From positions 1 through 8,029 of the forward strand of contig JAGDAG010000025.1 of assembly GCA_017959625.1 (NCBI GenBank): DNA of 8,029 bases. The letters are read 5' to 3'. The DNA is from Abditibacteriota bacterium (GTDB lineage: Bacteria > Armatimonadota > UBA5829). The notes below the pieces were generated by a model. It had not been told where the DNA came from and ran no database searches. It saw only the letters and a program-made list of their open reading frames with translations. Position numbers and translations under genes: made by a program. Shown in pieces: positions 1 through 6,676 of the stretch. Every line of letters starts with the position of its first letter. The first letter of the stretch is position 1.

Positions 1-467
1 GCGCCGGGGAGCAGGCTTTTCGTGAAGATCTGCTCCTTTGTTCCGAAACCGGTGATGATATATGCGTCTTTATTGCGTTTTTTGAGTTCATCCGCAAGAA
101 AACACATGGGAGCGCAGCCCACGCCTCCACCCGCAAGAAGGCTGACGCAGTTATCTTCGGGAAGCGGGAAACCTTTTCCCAGAGGCCCTACGATCCGGCA
201 CCGGCCGGTCATTTCAGCAAGAAGGGCGGTGCCCTTTCCTACAATATTATAAACCAGCTCTATACAGCCCTTTTCCCGGTCTGCGCGGCATATAGACAAA
301 GGCCTTTTCAAAAGAGGGTCTGTCTGCCCGGGAGCTGCCGTATGCACGTTTACAAACTGCCCCGGCGCGCACTCCTCCGCGATCTCCGGCGACCTGAGGA
401 CAAGCCTCATGGTCCCCGGCGCCAGGGGCTTATTGGAGATTATTTCTGCATCAACTATATAAGGCAT
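1..467 (-). CDS. pyrK: Dihydroorotate dehydrogenase B (NAD+) electron transfer subunit, partial (C-terminus off window)
   Basis: This is the first 155 residues of a PyrK-type flavoprotein, which passes electrons from the FMN of PyrD (class 1B dihydroorotate dehydrogenase) through FAD and a 2Fe-2S cluster to NAD+ in pyrimidine synthesis. Visible motifs, in family order, are GQFVNV (36-41), the FAD-binding RPLS (55-58), VGKGTALL (76-83), VGPLGKGF (93-100) and the NAD-site LAGGGVGCAP (111-120). The C-terminal cysteines that would hold the iron-sulfur cluster lie beyond the window, and full-length relatives are roughly 230-260 residues. The ATG at 467-465 follows an AAAGGA Shine-Dalgarno that overlaps the stop codon of the PBP gene, only 9 nt separate the two genes, and no terminator lies between them, so cotranscription and perhaps translational coupling are expected. 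pyrK is usually beside pyrD; here its upstream partner is a cell-wall gene, and pyrD may lie just to the left. Other ferredoxin-reductase-like flavoproteins share the fold, but the motif set fits PyrK best. Confidence 0.88.
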   Translation of the reverse strand, partial: MPYIVDAEIISNKPLAPGTMRLVLRSPEIAEECAPGQFVNVHTAAPGQTDPLLKRPLSICRADREKGCIELVYNIVGKGTALLAEMTGRCRIVGPLGKGFPLPEDNCVSLLAGGGVGCAPMCFLADELKKRNKDAYIITGFGTKEQIFTKSLLPG

Positions 468-476
468 ATCTTTCCT

Positions 477-2588
477 TTACAAAACGGCGGTGACGTCATC
501 GTGGCTGAGCTCAGGCTCCGCGGGTTCCGCAGGCTTGGTCTCTGCGGGAGGCGCCGTTTCGGCAGGTTCGCCTCCGCCGCCGCTTTCTGCAGGAGGCTTT
601 TCGTCGATAATGGGGGCGTCTGTCACTCTGGAGGAGCTGCCCGAACGATAGTCGTCTCCCCTGTATTTCCGTTTGCCCGGCTCTGTAGCGTCTTCGATCT
701 TGACTGATTTCAGGGCTTCTTTATCTATATATCCGTCCATATAGCCGAGAACGCCGTTCATATAATCTCTCCATATAGGGCCGCAGGAGCCGCCGCCGCT
801 GAAATATCCGGGGAGTTTAGAATAATCGTCGCTGCCTATCCAGACGATGGCTGTAAGCACCCCCGGCACGTAACCTGCGAACCAAACGTCGTACATACCG
901 TTGGTGCCGGTCTTGGCTCTTGCATTTTTGACCGAAGAGACCTGCCTGCCGGTACCGGAGGTGACCACCGAACGCAGCATGCTGTCCATATTTCTGGAAA
1001 CGTCTTCCCCTATTACGCGGACTGCCTTTTTCGGCGTATGGTTATCGATATATATATTCTTTTTGTCGGCGTCATATACTCTGTCTATAGTGGTAGCCCT
1101 TTGCAGTATGCCGTTGTTGGCCACCACGGTATAGGGCATGAGCATCTCTATGGGCTTGATACCCCCCATACCACCGATGGCCGCCGCGAGAACAGGCTCG
1201 ATGGGGGTGTCTATACCCATCCGCTTGGCGAGGTTCACCACGTTTTCTATCCCGGCCCTTTCGGCGGCGCGGATGGCCGGCAGGTTGATACTCCGGGCCA
1301 CCGCCTCTCTCATGCTCACGGTGCCTCCGTAGCGGCCGTCAAAGTTTTTGGGATACCATTTCCCCTGACGGAAACGTTCATTGGAGATACGCGTGGAGGG
1401 TCCCCAGCCCAGTTTTTCCATGGCGCAGCAGTAATCAACTATCTTGAACACAGAGCCGGGCTGCCTTTTGGCCTGCGTGGCCCTGTTGAATTCGGAATGC
1501 CTGTCGATGGAACCTATCATGGCCCTTATAAAACCGTTGCCGGGCTGGATGGACACCATGCAGCTTTCTATCCGGGGATATCTCTTTTTCAGGGGTTCGT
1601 TCCTGCCGTAAAAAACCTTTTCGGCGTGATCCTGGATACGGGTGTCAAGGGTGGAATATATCCTGAGGCCTCCGTTATAGATCTCGTCCTCGTCAAACCG
1701 CTCGCCCAGTTCTTTTATGAGGTAATTGACAAAATGCTGATACTTGCCGCTTTTGCTTTTGGTCCGGGTGATCTTCAGGTTCATCTCCGAAGACACGGCG
1801 TTTTCGTATTCGGCTTCGCTTATATATCCCTGCTCATTCATGAGCCTGAGCACCACGTTGCGCCTTTCCTTTGCCTTGACGTTGTTTTTTGCATAATAGG
1901 AAGGCGCTTTGGGCAGGCCGGCAAGAAAAGCGCACTGGGGAAGAGTGAGGTCTTTTACGTCCCTGTTGAAATAGGTTTTTGCGGCAGCCTGCACTCCGAA
2001 GGCGCCGTTTCCGTAGTAAATGCGGTTAAGATAGCTTTCCAGTATCTTGTCCTTGCTCAGCTGCCTTTCCAGCTGAAAAGCCACCAGGACCTCCTGGACT
2101 TTTCTGTCGATGGTCTTTTCGCTGCCGAAACCCAGCTTAAGGTTTCTGGCAAGCTGCATGGTGATGGTGGAACCGCCCTGGGCCATGCTGTGGGCGGAAA
2201 AGTTTTTGGCAAGGGCCCTGAACATGCCTATGAAATCTATCCCTTTGTGTTCGTAGAAGCGTTTGTCCTCCACCGATATGGTGGCATTTTTCAGATGGGC
2301 GGGGATAACGGCAAGATCCACGTTGGTCCTGTCTTCCTTGTATATCCTGTCGATGATGATATCGTTTCCGTTTTCATCCTTGTTTGCGGCGTATATCACC
2401 GTGGCCTCGGGAGACTCTATGACGTCAAGCTTGTTGATAAGCTGCGCGTTATCGTAATACTTGCCGACTCCGTAACCTATGACTGCGGCGGCAGCCACGA
2501 ACACCAGCAAAAGAAAATATGTGATTAATGTTTTCAGGCAGCACATGAATCTGGACCGCTTTTTTGAATTATTCTTCTGGATTCTCAT
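477..2588 (-). CDS. Class A penicillin-binding protein (PBP1A-like transglycosylase/transpeptidase)
   Basis: This bifunctional enzyme polymerises lipid II glycan strands and crosslinks their peptides on the outer face of the cytoplasmic membrane. A basic N-terminus (KKRSR) precedes one membrane segment at about residues 19-41. The GT51 transglycosylase domain follows at about 85-260: EDKRFYEHKG with catalytic Glu107, GGSTITMQ (138-145), RKVQE (162-166) and KILESYLNRIYYG (181-193). The transpeptidase domain spans about 340-620, with the nucleophile motif SVFK (Ser379, Lys382), SIN (433-435) and KTG (559-561). All active-site motifs are intact and 703 residues is normal for the family. GGSTIT is more often followed by QQ than by MQ. 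The tail after about 660 is low-complexity Gly/Pro/Ala/Glu with repeated PAET/PAEP units. The ATG at 2588 has only a weak GGA seven nt upstream, but it keeps the basic residues before the membrane segment; Met15 has no better site. It is the first gene of an operon with pyrK. Which PBP1 paralogue it is cannot be told, so no symbol is given. Confidence 0.95.
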   Translation of the reverse strand: MRIQKNNSKKRSRFMCCLKTLITYFLLLVFVAAAAVIGYGVGKYYDNAQLINKLDVIESPEATVIYAANKDENGNDIIIDRIYKEDRTNVDLAVIPAHLKNATISVEDKRFYEHKGIDFIGMFRALAKNFSAHSMAQGGSTITMQLARNLKLGFGSEKTIDRKVQEVLVAFQLERQLSKDKILESYLNRIYYGNGAFGVQAAAKTYFNRDVKDLTLPQCAFLAGLPKAPSYYAKNNVKAKERRNVVLRLMNEQGYISEAEYENAVSSEMNLKITRTKSKSGKYQHFVNYLIKELGERFDEDEIYNGGLRIYSTLDTRIQDHAEKVFYGRNEPLKKRYPRIESCMVSIQPGNGFIRAMIGSIDRHSEFNRATQAKRQPGSVFKIVDYCCAMEKLGWGPSTRISNERFRQGKWYPKNFDGRYGGTVSMREAVARSINLPAIRAAERAGIENVVNLAKRMGIDTPIEPVLAAAIGGMGGIKPIEMLMPYTVVANNGILQRATTIDRVYDADKKNIYIDNHTPKKAVRVIGEDVSRNMDSMLRSVVTSGTGRQVSSVKNARAKTGTNGMYDVWFAGYVPGVLTAIVWIGSDDYSKLPGYFSGGGSCGPIWRDYMNGVLGYMDGYIDKEALKSVKIEDATEPGKRKYRGDDYRSGSSSRVTDAPIIDEKPPAESGGGGEPAETAPPAETKPAEPAEPELSHDDVTAVL

Positions 2589-2656
2589 TTATTGTTCCGT
2601 ATATGCGTGGAAGGATATTTCTCCGGACCTGCGTTTGAAATATACTATTCATAATT

Positions 2657-2665
2657 ATTATACCA
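2657..2665 (-). promoter_or_regulatory. Extended -10 promoter of the PBP-pyrK operon
   Basis: On the minus strand there is a perfect TATAAT (2662-2657) preceded by TGG (2665-2663), the TGn extension that can replace a -35 box. No good -35 hexamer lies 16-18 nt further upstream; the best-placed bases there read CAATAT. Transcription would start near 2650, giving a leader of about 60 nt before the PBP start codon. It lies downstream of the terminator of the preceding gene, so the PBP gene is expected to be independently transcribed. Confidence 0.65.
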
Positions 2666-2769
2666 TATCCGGGGGCTAAATATTGCAGCTTGAAGGAAAA
2701 TGGCTCCAAAAACCCCTCCGCATGGCGGCAAAACCATGCCCGGAAGCGAAGGATACAGGCGTTTCAGGC

Positions 2770-2795
2770 AAAAAAAACGCCCCCCCACGGGGACG
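2770..2795 (-). terminator. Intrinsic terminator of the 2801-3751 gene
   Basis: Read on the minus strand, CGTCCCC (2795-2789), a four-base loop, and GGGGGCG (2784-2778) form a 7-bp stem with one G-T pair, followed at once by eight T residues (2777-2770). It starts 5 nt after the TAA stop codon. The stem with its uninterrupted T tract is a textbook Rho-independent terminator and separates this gene from the downstream PBP operon. Confidence 0.88.
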
Positions 2796-2800
2796 GCCTA

Positions 2801-3751
2801 TTATTTATACTCGGGCTCCGCGGAGGTATCGTAATCGAAATCCCACCCAAGAGCCGGGGCTTTCCCTTCGAACCAACGGCTGCGCCAGATCATGGAGGCC
2901 TTCGCTTTTACGGAGCCGCTGTAGCGGAGGTTTTTGTTGGCCCTCAGGTTTTTGACACAGTCCAGGAAGGTCAGCCTGATCTTCCAGTGGGCTACAGTTC
3001 CGTCTTCATATTCTATGCGCGCCACGTTGTCCGCGACCATTTTGCCGGACTTGATATCGGTCCTGATGTCGAAGATATTGTTGGCTTTGATATAATAGTC
3101 GCCCACGTGCCTGCCGTTCTCCCCGGTCACCCAGCACACTCCCTCGTCAGTTATGACCGTATAGCCGCGGTCAGTTTTTTCGGCGCCCACCACACAGCAG
3201 TCTGCGGACACCCACACCAGCTCACCGCCGTAATAAAGCGCCTGCAGGTCGTAAACGTGGCCGTTTCTCCCCATATGCTGTTCCCGGTCATAGCGCGCCA
3301 TCTCGCCGCGGACGTTGTATTTTTCAAGTGTAAAATCACCCATCGTTTCCTTCCCCGCAAGCCCGCAGTTCTGTTCAAACTGAAACCGGTTTGCCAGAAA
3401 TCTGTTGACGAACATATACGGAGGCACATGGGTGAACTTTGTATTGACCACGCCGCCGTTGTGGAAGAAACCTTCTCCGAAATGCACGGAGTGCCTGTAA
3501 ACGGTAAAATTGCGATAACGCAGGATATCCGTATCGTATATCTTCATATCGGGTATATGCTTCATATCGACCGGGATCCTCTCACAGACTTCGATACAGG
3601 CTTCGATACCGGAAAAAAGGCAGCCGGCGCATTTGAAAACGGCGAAGGTGATCTTATGCCCCATACTTCTGGGGCTGGAAAGCCCCGCCGCCCACATTAC
3701 AACGACTATTATCATGAGAGCGGGGACCAACGGCAACCATTTCTTTTTCAT
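2801..3751 (-). CDS. Unrecognised membrane-anchored or secreted cysteine-rich protein
   Basis: I do not recognise a family for this 316-residue protein. It starts MKKKWLPLV, with a hydrophobic stretch at about 6-23 that acts as a signal anchor or uncleaved signal peptide; the rest is soluble and would face outward. It has nine cysteines at 41, 44, 52, 56, 129, 185, 186, 206 and 265. The first four sit in one cluster that begins with a CAGC (CxxC) motif, which could form disulfides or bind metal. The middle and C-terminal parts are rich in Tyr, Trp and Phe, with short alternating segments such as ELVWVSADCCVVGA and DGTVAHWKIRLTFLD that suggest beta structure. The reading frame is open for 32 more codons to an ATG at 3847, but that extension runs through the likely promoter, so I place the start at 3751, which has GAGG 10 nt upstream. 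The gene stands alone, with its own promoter and terminator, divergent from the lipoprotein gene at 3939. The signal anchor, ribosome site and terminator support this strand over the long antisense frame. Confidence 0.75.
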   Translation of the reverse strand: MKKKWLPLVPALMIIVVVMWAAGLSSPRSMGHKITFAVFKCAGCLFSGIEACIEVCERIPVDMKHIPDMKIYDTDILRYRNFTVYRHSVHFGEGFFHNGGVVNTKFTHVPPYMFVNRFLANRFQFEQNCGLAGKETMGDFTLEKYNVRGEMARYDREQHMGRNGHVYDLQALYYGGELVWVSADCCVVGAEKTDRGYTVITDEGVCWVTGENGRHVGDYYIKANNIFDIRTDIKSGKMVADNVARIEYEDGTVAHWKIRLTFLDCVKNLRANKNLRYSGSVKAKASMIWRSRWFEGKAPALGWDFDYDTSAEPEYK

Positions 3752-3835
3752 AGGGAACAAACCTCGACTGTAACGGCGCAAAAAACTATTATTTACCGGA
3801 ACGGGAACGGACCGAACCGACCCGGGTTTAAATAT

Positions 3836-3844
3836 ATTATAGCA
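3836..3844 (-). promoter_or_regulatory. Extended -10 promoter for the 2801-3751 gene
   Basis: The minus strand carries TATAAT (3841-3836) preceded by TGC (3844-3842). No convincing -35 box is found at the usual spacing. Transcription would begin near 3829, leaving a leader of about 78 nt before the ATG at 3751. This placement argues against the upstream ATG at 3847, which would lie before the transcript start. Confidence 0.62.
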
Positions 3845-3850
3845 CAAAAA

Positions 3851-3870
3851 GCCGGCTTATTGCCACCGGC
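3851..3870. repeat. Short inverted repeat between divergent promoters
   Basis: GCCGG (3851-3855) and CCGGC (3866-3870) form an inverted repeat with a 10-nt spacer. It covers the -35 box of the rightward promoter and lies just upstream of the -10 element of the leftward one. A dimeric regulator bound here could affect both genes. The arms are only 5 bp and such pairs arise by chance in G+C-rich DNA, so the operator role is a weak inference. Confidence 0.3.
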
Positions 3871-3888
3871 GGCTAAATCTGCTATAAT
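3860..3888 (+). promoter_or_regulatory. Sigma70-type promoter of the lipoprotein metallohydrolase gene
   Basis: TTGCCA (3860-3865) and TATAAT (3883-3888) are separated by exactly 17 nt, and TGC (3880-3882) precedes the -10 box, so all three core elements are present. Transcription would start near 3895, about 44 nt before the ATG at 3939. It is back to back with the leftward promoter at 3836-3844. Confidence 0.78.
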
Positions 3889-3938
3889 AAATGTATCGCC
3901 ACAATGATTTTTGAGATATCTTAAAGCGGGAGGACAAA

Positions 3939-4664
3939 ATGAAGATCTTGATTATTGTTATCGTATTGGCCATAGTGATAATAGCGCTATCGGCCTGCGT
4001 AAGGAAAAAGGGCGCCAAAGAGCCCTCGGAGGCAGCTGCGGCCGGCAGCGCCGCAGGCCGGGCAAGGCTTTTCTATCTGGGGCACGGCTCCCTCAGGATC
4101 ACCACAAAAGAAGGAAAGGTGATATATATAGACCCCTACGCCGGCAAGGATTATAAAAAACCGGCAGACCTCATACTGGTCACCCACGGGCATCCCGACC
4201 ACAACGCCATAGAGAAGGTGGAAAAAAGGAAGCCTGACTGCCGGATAATCACCTGGAAGGAAGCCCTTAAGGGCGGTATCCGCCAGACCTTCGACCTGGG
4301 CTACGTCATGGTGGAAGCCGTGGAGGCCGGCTACAACCCAAACCACAACGTAAAGGAATGCGTGGGCTTTATCCTTACCCTGCCCGAGGGCGTTTCGGTT
4401 TACGTTTCCGGGGACACCTCCCGCACGAAGCAAATGCCCTCTCTGGCAGAAAGGAATATAGATTACGCCTTTTTCTGCTGCGACGGCAAATACAACATGG
4501 GCCCGGAAGAGGCTGCCGAATGCGCCTCGCTGGTGGGGGCAAAACACAATATCCCCTATCATATGGCTCCCGGAGCTCTGTTCGACAGAAGCGCGGCGGA
4601 AAAGTTTGACGCGCCGAACCGCATGATAGTAGCCGACGGCGAAGAAATTGACCTTGTGAAATAA
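3939..4664 (+). CDS. Metallo-beta-lactamase-fold hydrolase lipoprotein (UlaG/UPF0173-like)
   Basis: This 241-residue protein begins with a hydrophobic signal peptide ending in a lipobox, LSAC (17-20), so Cys20 should be lipidated and the protein held on the outer side of a membrane. A short Ala/Gly-rich linker (31-41) leads into a metallo-beta-lactamase fold. The pattern GHGSLRI (48-54), IDPYAG (64-69) and ADLILVTHGHPDH (76-88) is that of UlaG/UPF0173 hydrolases. Likely metal ligands are His83, His85, Asp87, His88, His136, Asp159 in SGDT and His208 in PYHM, so the active site looks complete. The substrate is unknown; the family includes L-ascorbate-6-phosphate lactonase and many uncharacterised phosphoester or lactone hydrolases. 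Most relatives are cytoplasmic, so export is noteworthy. A strong GGGAGG lies 5 nt before the ATG. It is transcribed alone, ends 10 nt before a strong terminator, and converges with the gene at 4724. Confidence 0.88.
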   Translation: MKILIIVIVLAIVIIALSACVRKKGAKEPSEAAAAGSAAGRARLFYLGHGSLRITTKEGKVIYIDPYAGKDYKKPADLILVTHGHPDHNAIEKVEKRKPDCRIITWKEALKGGIRQTFDLGYVMVEAVEAGYNPNHNVKECVGFILTLPEGVSVYVSGDTSRTKQMPSLAERNIDYAFFCCDGKYNMGPEEAAECASLVGAKHNIPYHMAPGALFDRSAAEKFDAPNRMIVADGEEIDLVK

Positions 4665-4674
4665 TAACGGCAAA

Positions 4675-4704
4675 AAGAGCCGGGGCGAACAGGCCCCGGC
4701 TCTT
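4675..4704. terminator. Bidirectional intrinsic terminator between convergent genes
   Basis: AAGAGCCGGGGC (4675-4686) and GCCCCGGCTCTT (4693-4704) form a perfect 12-bp stem with a six-base loop. On the plus strand it is followed by ATTTT; on the minus strand it is followed by TTT of the flanking A run at 4672-4674. It begins 10 nt after the stop of the lipoprotein gene and ends 19 nt before the stop of the gene at 4724, so it can end transcription from both sides. Confidence 0.92.
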
Positions 4705-4723
4705 ATTTTCACTCGGACTTACT

Positions 4724-6658
4724 CTATCCTCCGGCACATCCACCGATAACGGGAGTGTCTATCCTGATAAAATCATAATCCGTGGTCTTCCCCGGCGAAA
4801 TGGTTATGGTGAGAGTCACGTCCCTGCCAACGAACCGGGCCAGGTCCATGGCAAAGGGCGTCCTTCCCCTGCAATACGCCGATTTTTCCAGCGCTACGCC
4901 GCTGCGCGCGGCTGAGACCCTGACCTCAAACCCGTCGGACTTCTCCGCAAGGCCCGGCGCGCCGAAATCAAAGACGGCGGAAAACATCCGGGCGCCCCGG
5001 GGCATAACCGCCCGGAACTCCATGACGATCTCCCCCTTAGGTCCGTTATCCGACGGATCGTAGGGCAGCTGCGCCAGAAAGCTGCAGCCGTCCGGGATCA
5101 CCGCGCTGTTCCCAAAGCCTTCCCCGCCGTTATAGCCTTCGCAGGCCTTCAGTTTCAGGACGCCGTCCGACGTCCTTATACCCAGCCGCTTGGGCTGCTC
5201 GGAGAGATACAGGGGCCTTGAAAAAGCGCCCTCCGGCCACAGAGTACCATCGATATAATAGTAAACGTCCTTTTGCAGGCGTTTCCCCTCGTAAACCGGG
5301 TCCTTGATATGGCTCCAGAGGGAGGCGGGCCTGCCGTTTATGGTCCTTATCTTAACGCCGTCATGGGTCTCTATGCCGGTATTTTCCGCCACGGCAAGCT
5401 TTACGCTGTAACGGGCGGGGGCCGACTCCATATCCACGCCGGGCTCCATGGATATGGCCGGATACGCGGGCTGGGTATCGTAAAAGGCCATAAAGCTCCC
5501 GTATTGTTCCGTAAGCCATGGGATGCTGTTGTGCCACATATAACGGTCGGTTTTCCCCAGCCCCAGGGCCGTGACCGGCGCCGCCGACGAGATCAGCCGC
5601 ATGTCGCCGTAATGGCTGGCGTGGTTTATGCCCAAAGGGATCAGGGCGCAGAATTTCAGATAAGGGGCCACCACACCGTTGGCGCCCTCCCCTCCCAGCG
5701 CCAGGCCGGGAAGCTCCCGGCGTATCTTTTGCAGCAGGGCCTCCGTGCCTTTCGTGAGCACGCAGTCTCCGGGATCGTTATCGGGGTCTATGTAATAGGC
5801 CTGGTCCAGATATACGGCGTCCGGCTTGTATTTGGCGTATATATCCTTCAGCGTTCCCACAAAGAAATCCTGCCATTCCTTCTCTGCCGCGTTCATATAG
5901 CCGATGGGATCTTCGCAAAGGGTCCAGGCGTCGGGGGCTCCCGTCACGCGGTTTTTCAGCTGGTATTTTGAGAATCTTTTGTAAAGAGGGTTGCCATAGC
6001 CCACCCCGAAGATATTTGTATGCAGCATTATGCGAAAGCCCATGGCCTTCAGCCGGCTTATCCTCTCTTTTGCCCTTTCGCTCATGGTATAATCGGGATA
6101 ATTGACGTCATAGGGGTACGTGCGCCAGTCCGGATAGTATATGAGCACCGTTTCCGGTTTCACGTCTTTGGCCAGAGCCTCATAGGCCGTCATGGGAGCC
6201 CCGAAGTCAAACACCGCCATTTTTATCTTGTTCGTCCAGTAGGGATGGGCGGGTATGGCGGCAGGAAGGGAGCGCCGGTAAATATCCGCATACAGGGCGG
6301 CGCCGTCCTGCCAGGCGCCGGTAAAGGGCTTCTCCGTAAAAGGGCAATAACCGAGATCAAGGTCGAAGCGCCCCGGAGAATGGACAAGTGTGAGAGATGC
6401 GTATCGGAGCCTGTCCGGGGAATAATACAGGACGCCTTCCCTTTCTCCCTTCATAACTATAACAAAGGGCAGCTCCCAGCTGACGGGATATTTCCACGAG
6501 TATTCGGCGTAAGGCGAGTTTTGATCAAAGACCACGCCGCCCTTTACCGGCACGCACACCCTGCAATCGTCCGGCACAGACAATGCAAATGCAGATACAG
6601 CCAACAGCATTACCGCGGCAACAAGCAGCGCGGCATTAAAAACATTCGGTTTCGTCAT
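4724..6658 (-). CDS. Secreted TIM-barrel glycoside-hydrolase-like protein (DUF6259-like), with C-terminal binding-type domain
   Basis: This 644-residue exported protein probably acts on a polysaccharide or glycoconjugate. A signal peptide occupies residues 1-25, with likely cleavage after AFA. Residues about 30-135 look like an N-terminal beta domain. Residues about 145-430 read like a (beta/alpha)8 barrel: VLIYYPDWRTYPYD (171-184), KAMGFRIMLHTNIFG (204-218), a strand ending in AVYLDQAYY (281-289) with Asp285 as candidate nucleophile, and LGGEGANG (321-328) with Glu324 as candidate acid/base. This layout resembles DUF6259 and related GH13/GH101-like barrels, but the family call rests on pattern memory only. 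Residues about 540-640 (FSAVFDFGAPG, SDGFEVRVSA) resemble an NPCBM-like carbohydrate-binding module. The ATG at 6658 has GGAG 9 nt upstream and lies 18 nt after the acetyltransferase stop, so the pair is an operon. It ends in TAG before the shared two-way terminator. Confidence 0.72.
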   Translation of the reverse strand: MTKPNVFNAALLVAAVMLLAVSAFALSVPDDCRVCVPVKGGVVFDQNSPYAEYSWKYPVSWELPFVIVMKGEREGVLYYSPDRLRYASLTLVHSPGRFDLDLGYCPFTEKPFTGAWQDGAALYADIYRRSLPAAIPAHPYWTNKIKMAVFDFGAPMTAYEALAKDVKPETVLIYYPDWRTYPYDVNYPDYTMSERAKERISRLKAMGFRIMLHTNIFGVGYGNPLYKRFSKYQLKNRVTGAPDAWTLCEDPIGYMNAAEKEWQDFFVGTLKDIYAKYKPDAVYLDQAYYIDPDNDPGDCVLTKGTEALLQKIRRELPGLALGGEGANGVVAPYLKFCALIPLGINHASHYGDMRLISSAAPVTALGLGKTDRYMWHNSIPWLTEQYGSFMAFYDTQPAYPAISMEPGVDMESAPARYSVKLAVAENTGIETHDGVKIRTINGRPASLWSHIKDPVYEGKRLQKDVYYYIDGTLWPEGAFSRPLYLSEQPKRLGIRTSDGVLKLKACEGYNGGEGFGNSAVIPDGCSFLAQLPYDPSDNGPKGEIVMEFRAVMPRGARMFSAVFDFGAPGLAEKSDGFEVRVSAARSGVALEKSAYCRGRTPFAMDLARFVGRDVTLTITISPGKTTDYDFIRIDTPVIGGCAGG

Positions 6659-6676
6659 AATAACTTTCTCCGTAAA

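Noticed and set aside
1038..2528. A 496-codon open frame on the plus strand
   Set aside because: It lies antisense to the PBP gene, whose transglycosylase and transpeptidase motifs are all intact on the minus strand. The plus-strand protein shows no domain, and its openness follows from codon bias.
2635..2663. TTGAAA followed by A/T-rich sequence on the plus strand, resembling a promoter
   Set aside because: No good -10 hexamer is found at the correct spacing, and the next plus-strand gene is over 1.2 kb away beyond an oppositely oriented gene.
2720..2739. Inverted repeat GCATGG-N8-CCATGC between the terminator and the PBP promoter
   Set aside because: It has a 6-bp stem with no adjoining T tract on either strand and lies in a stretch with no other signal. 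It is probably chance.
2759..2781. GGCGTTT and AAACGCC pair overlapping the terminator at 2770-2795
   Set aside because: On the transcribed minus strand this alternative stem would form only after the T tract is made, so it cannot act as an antiterminator.
3752..3847. A 32-residue N-terminal extension of the cysteine-rich protein from an ATG at 3847
   Set aside because: The extension runs through the likely -10 box at 3836-3841, so the upstream ATG would not be transcribed. The ATG at 3751 starts a standard basic-hydrophobic signal.
2690..3907. A 405-codon open frame on the plus strand opposite the cysteine-rich gene
   Set aside because: It has no signal sequence or recognisable motif and reads through two promoters and a terminator. 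The minus-strand gene has a signal anchor, a ribosome site and a terminator in the right places.
3987..4712. A 241-codon open frame on the minus strand opposite the lipoprotein gene
   Set aside because: The plus-strand frame has the full metallo-beta-lactamase motif, a lipobox and a strong ribosome site. The antisense frame also crosses the terminator hairpin.
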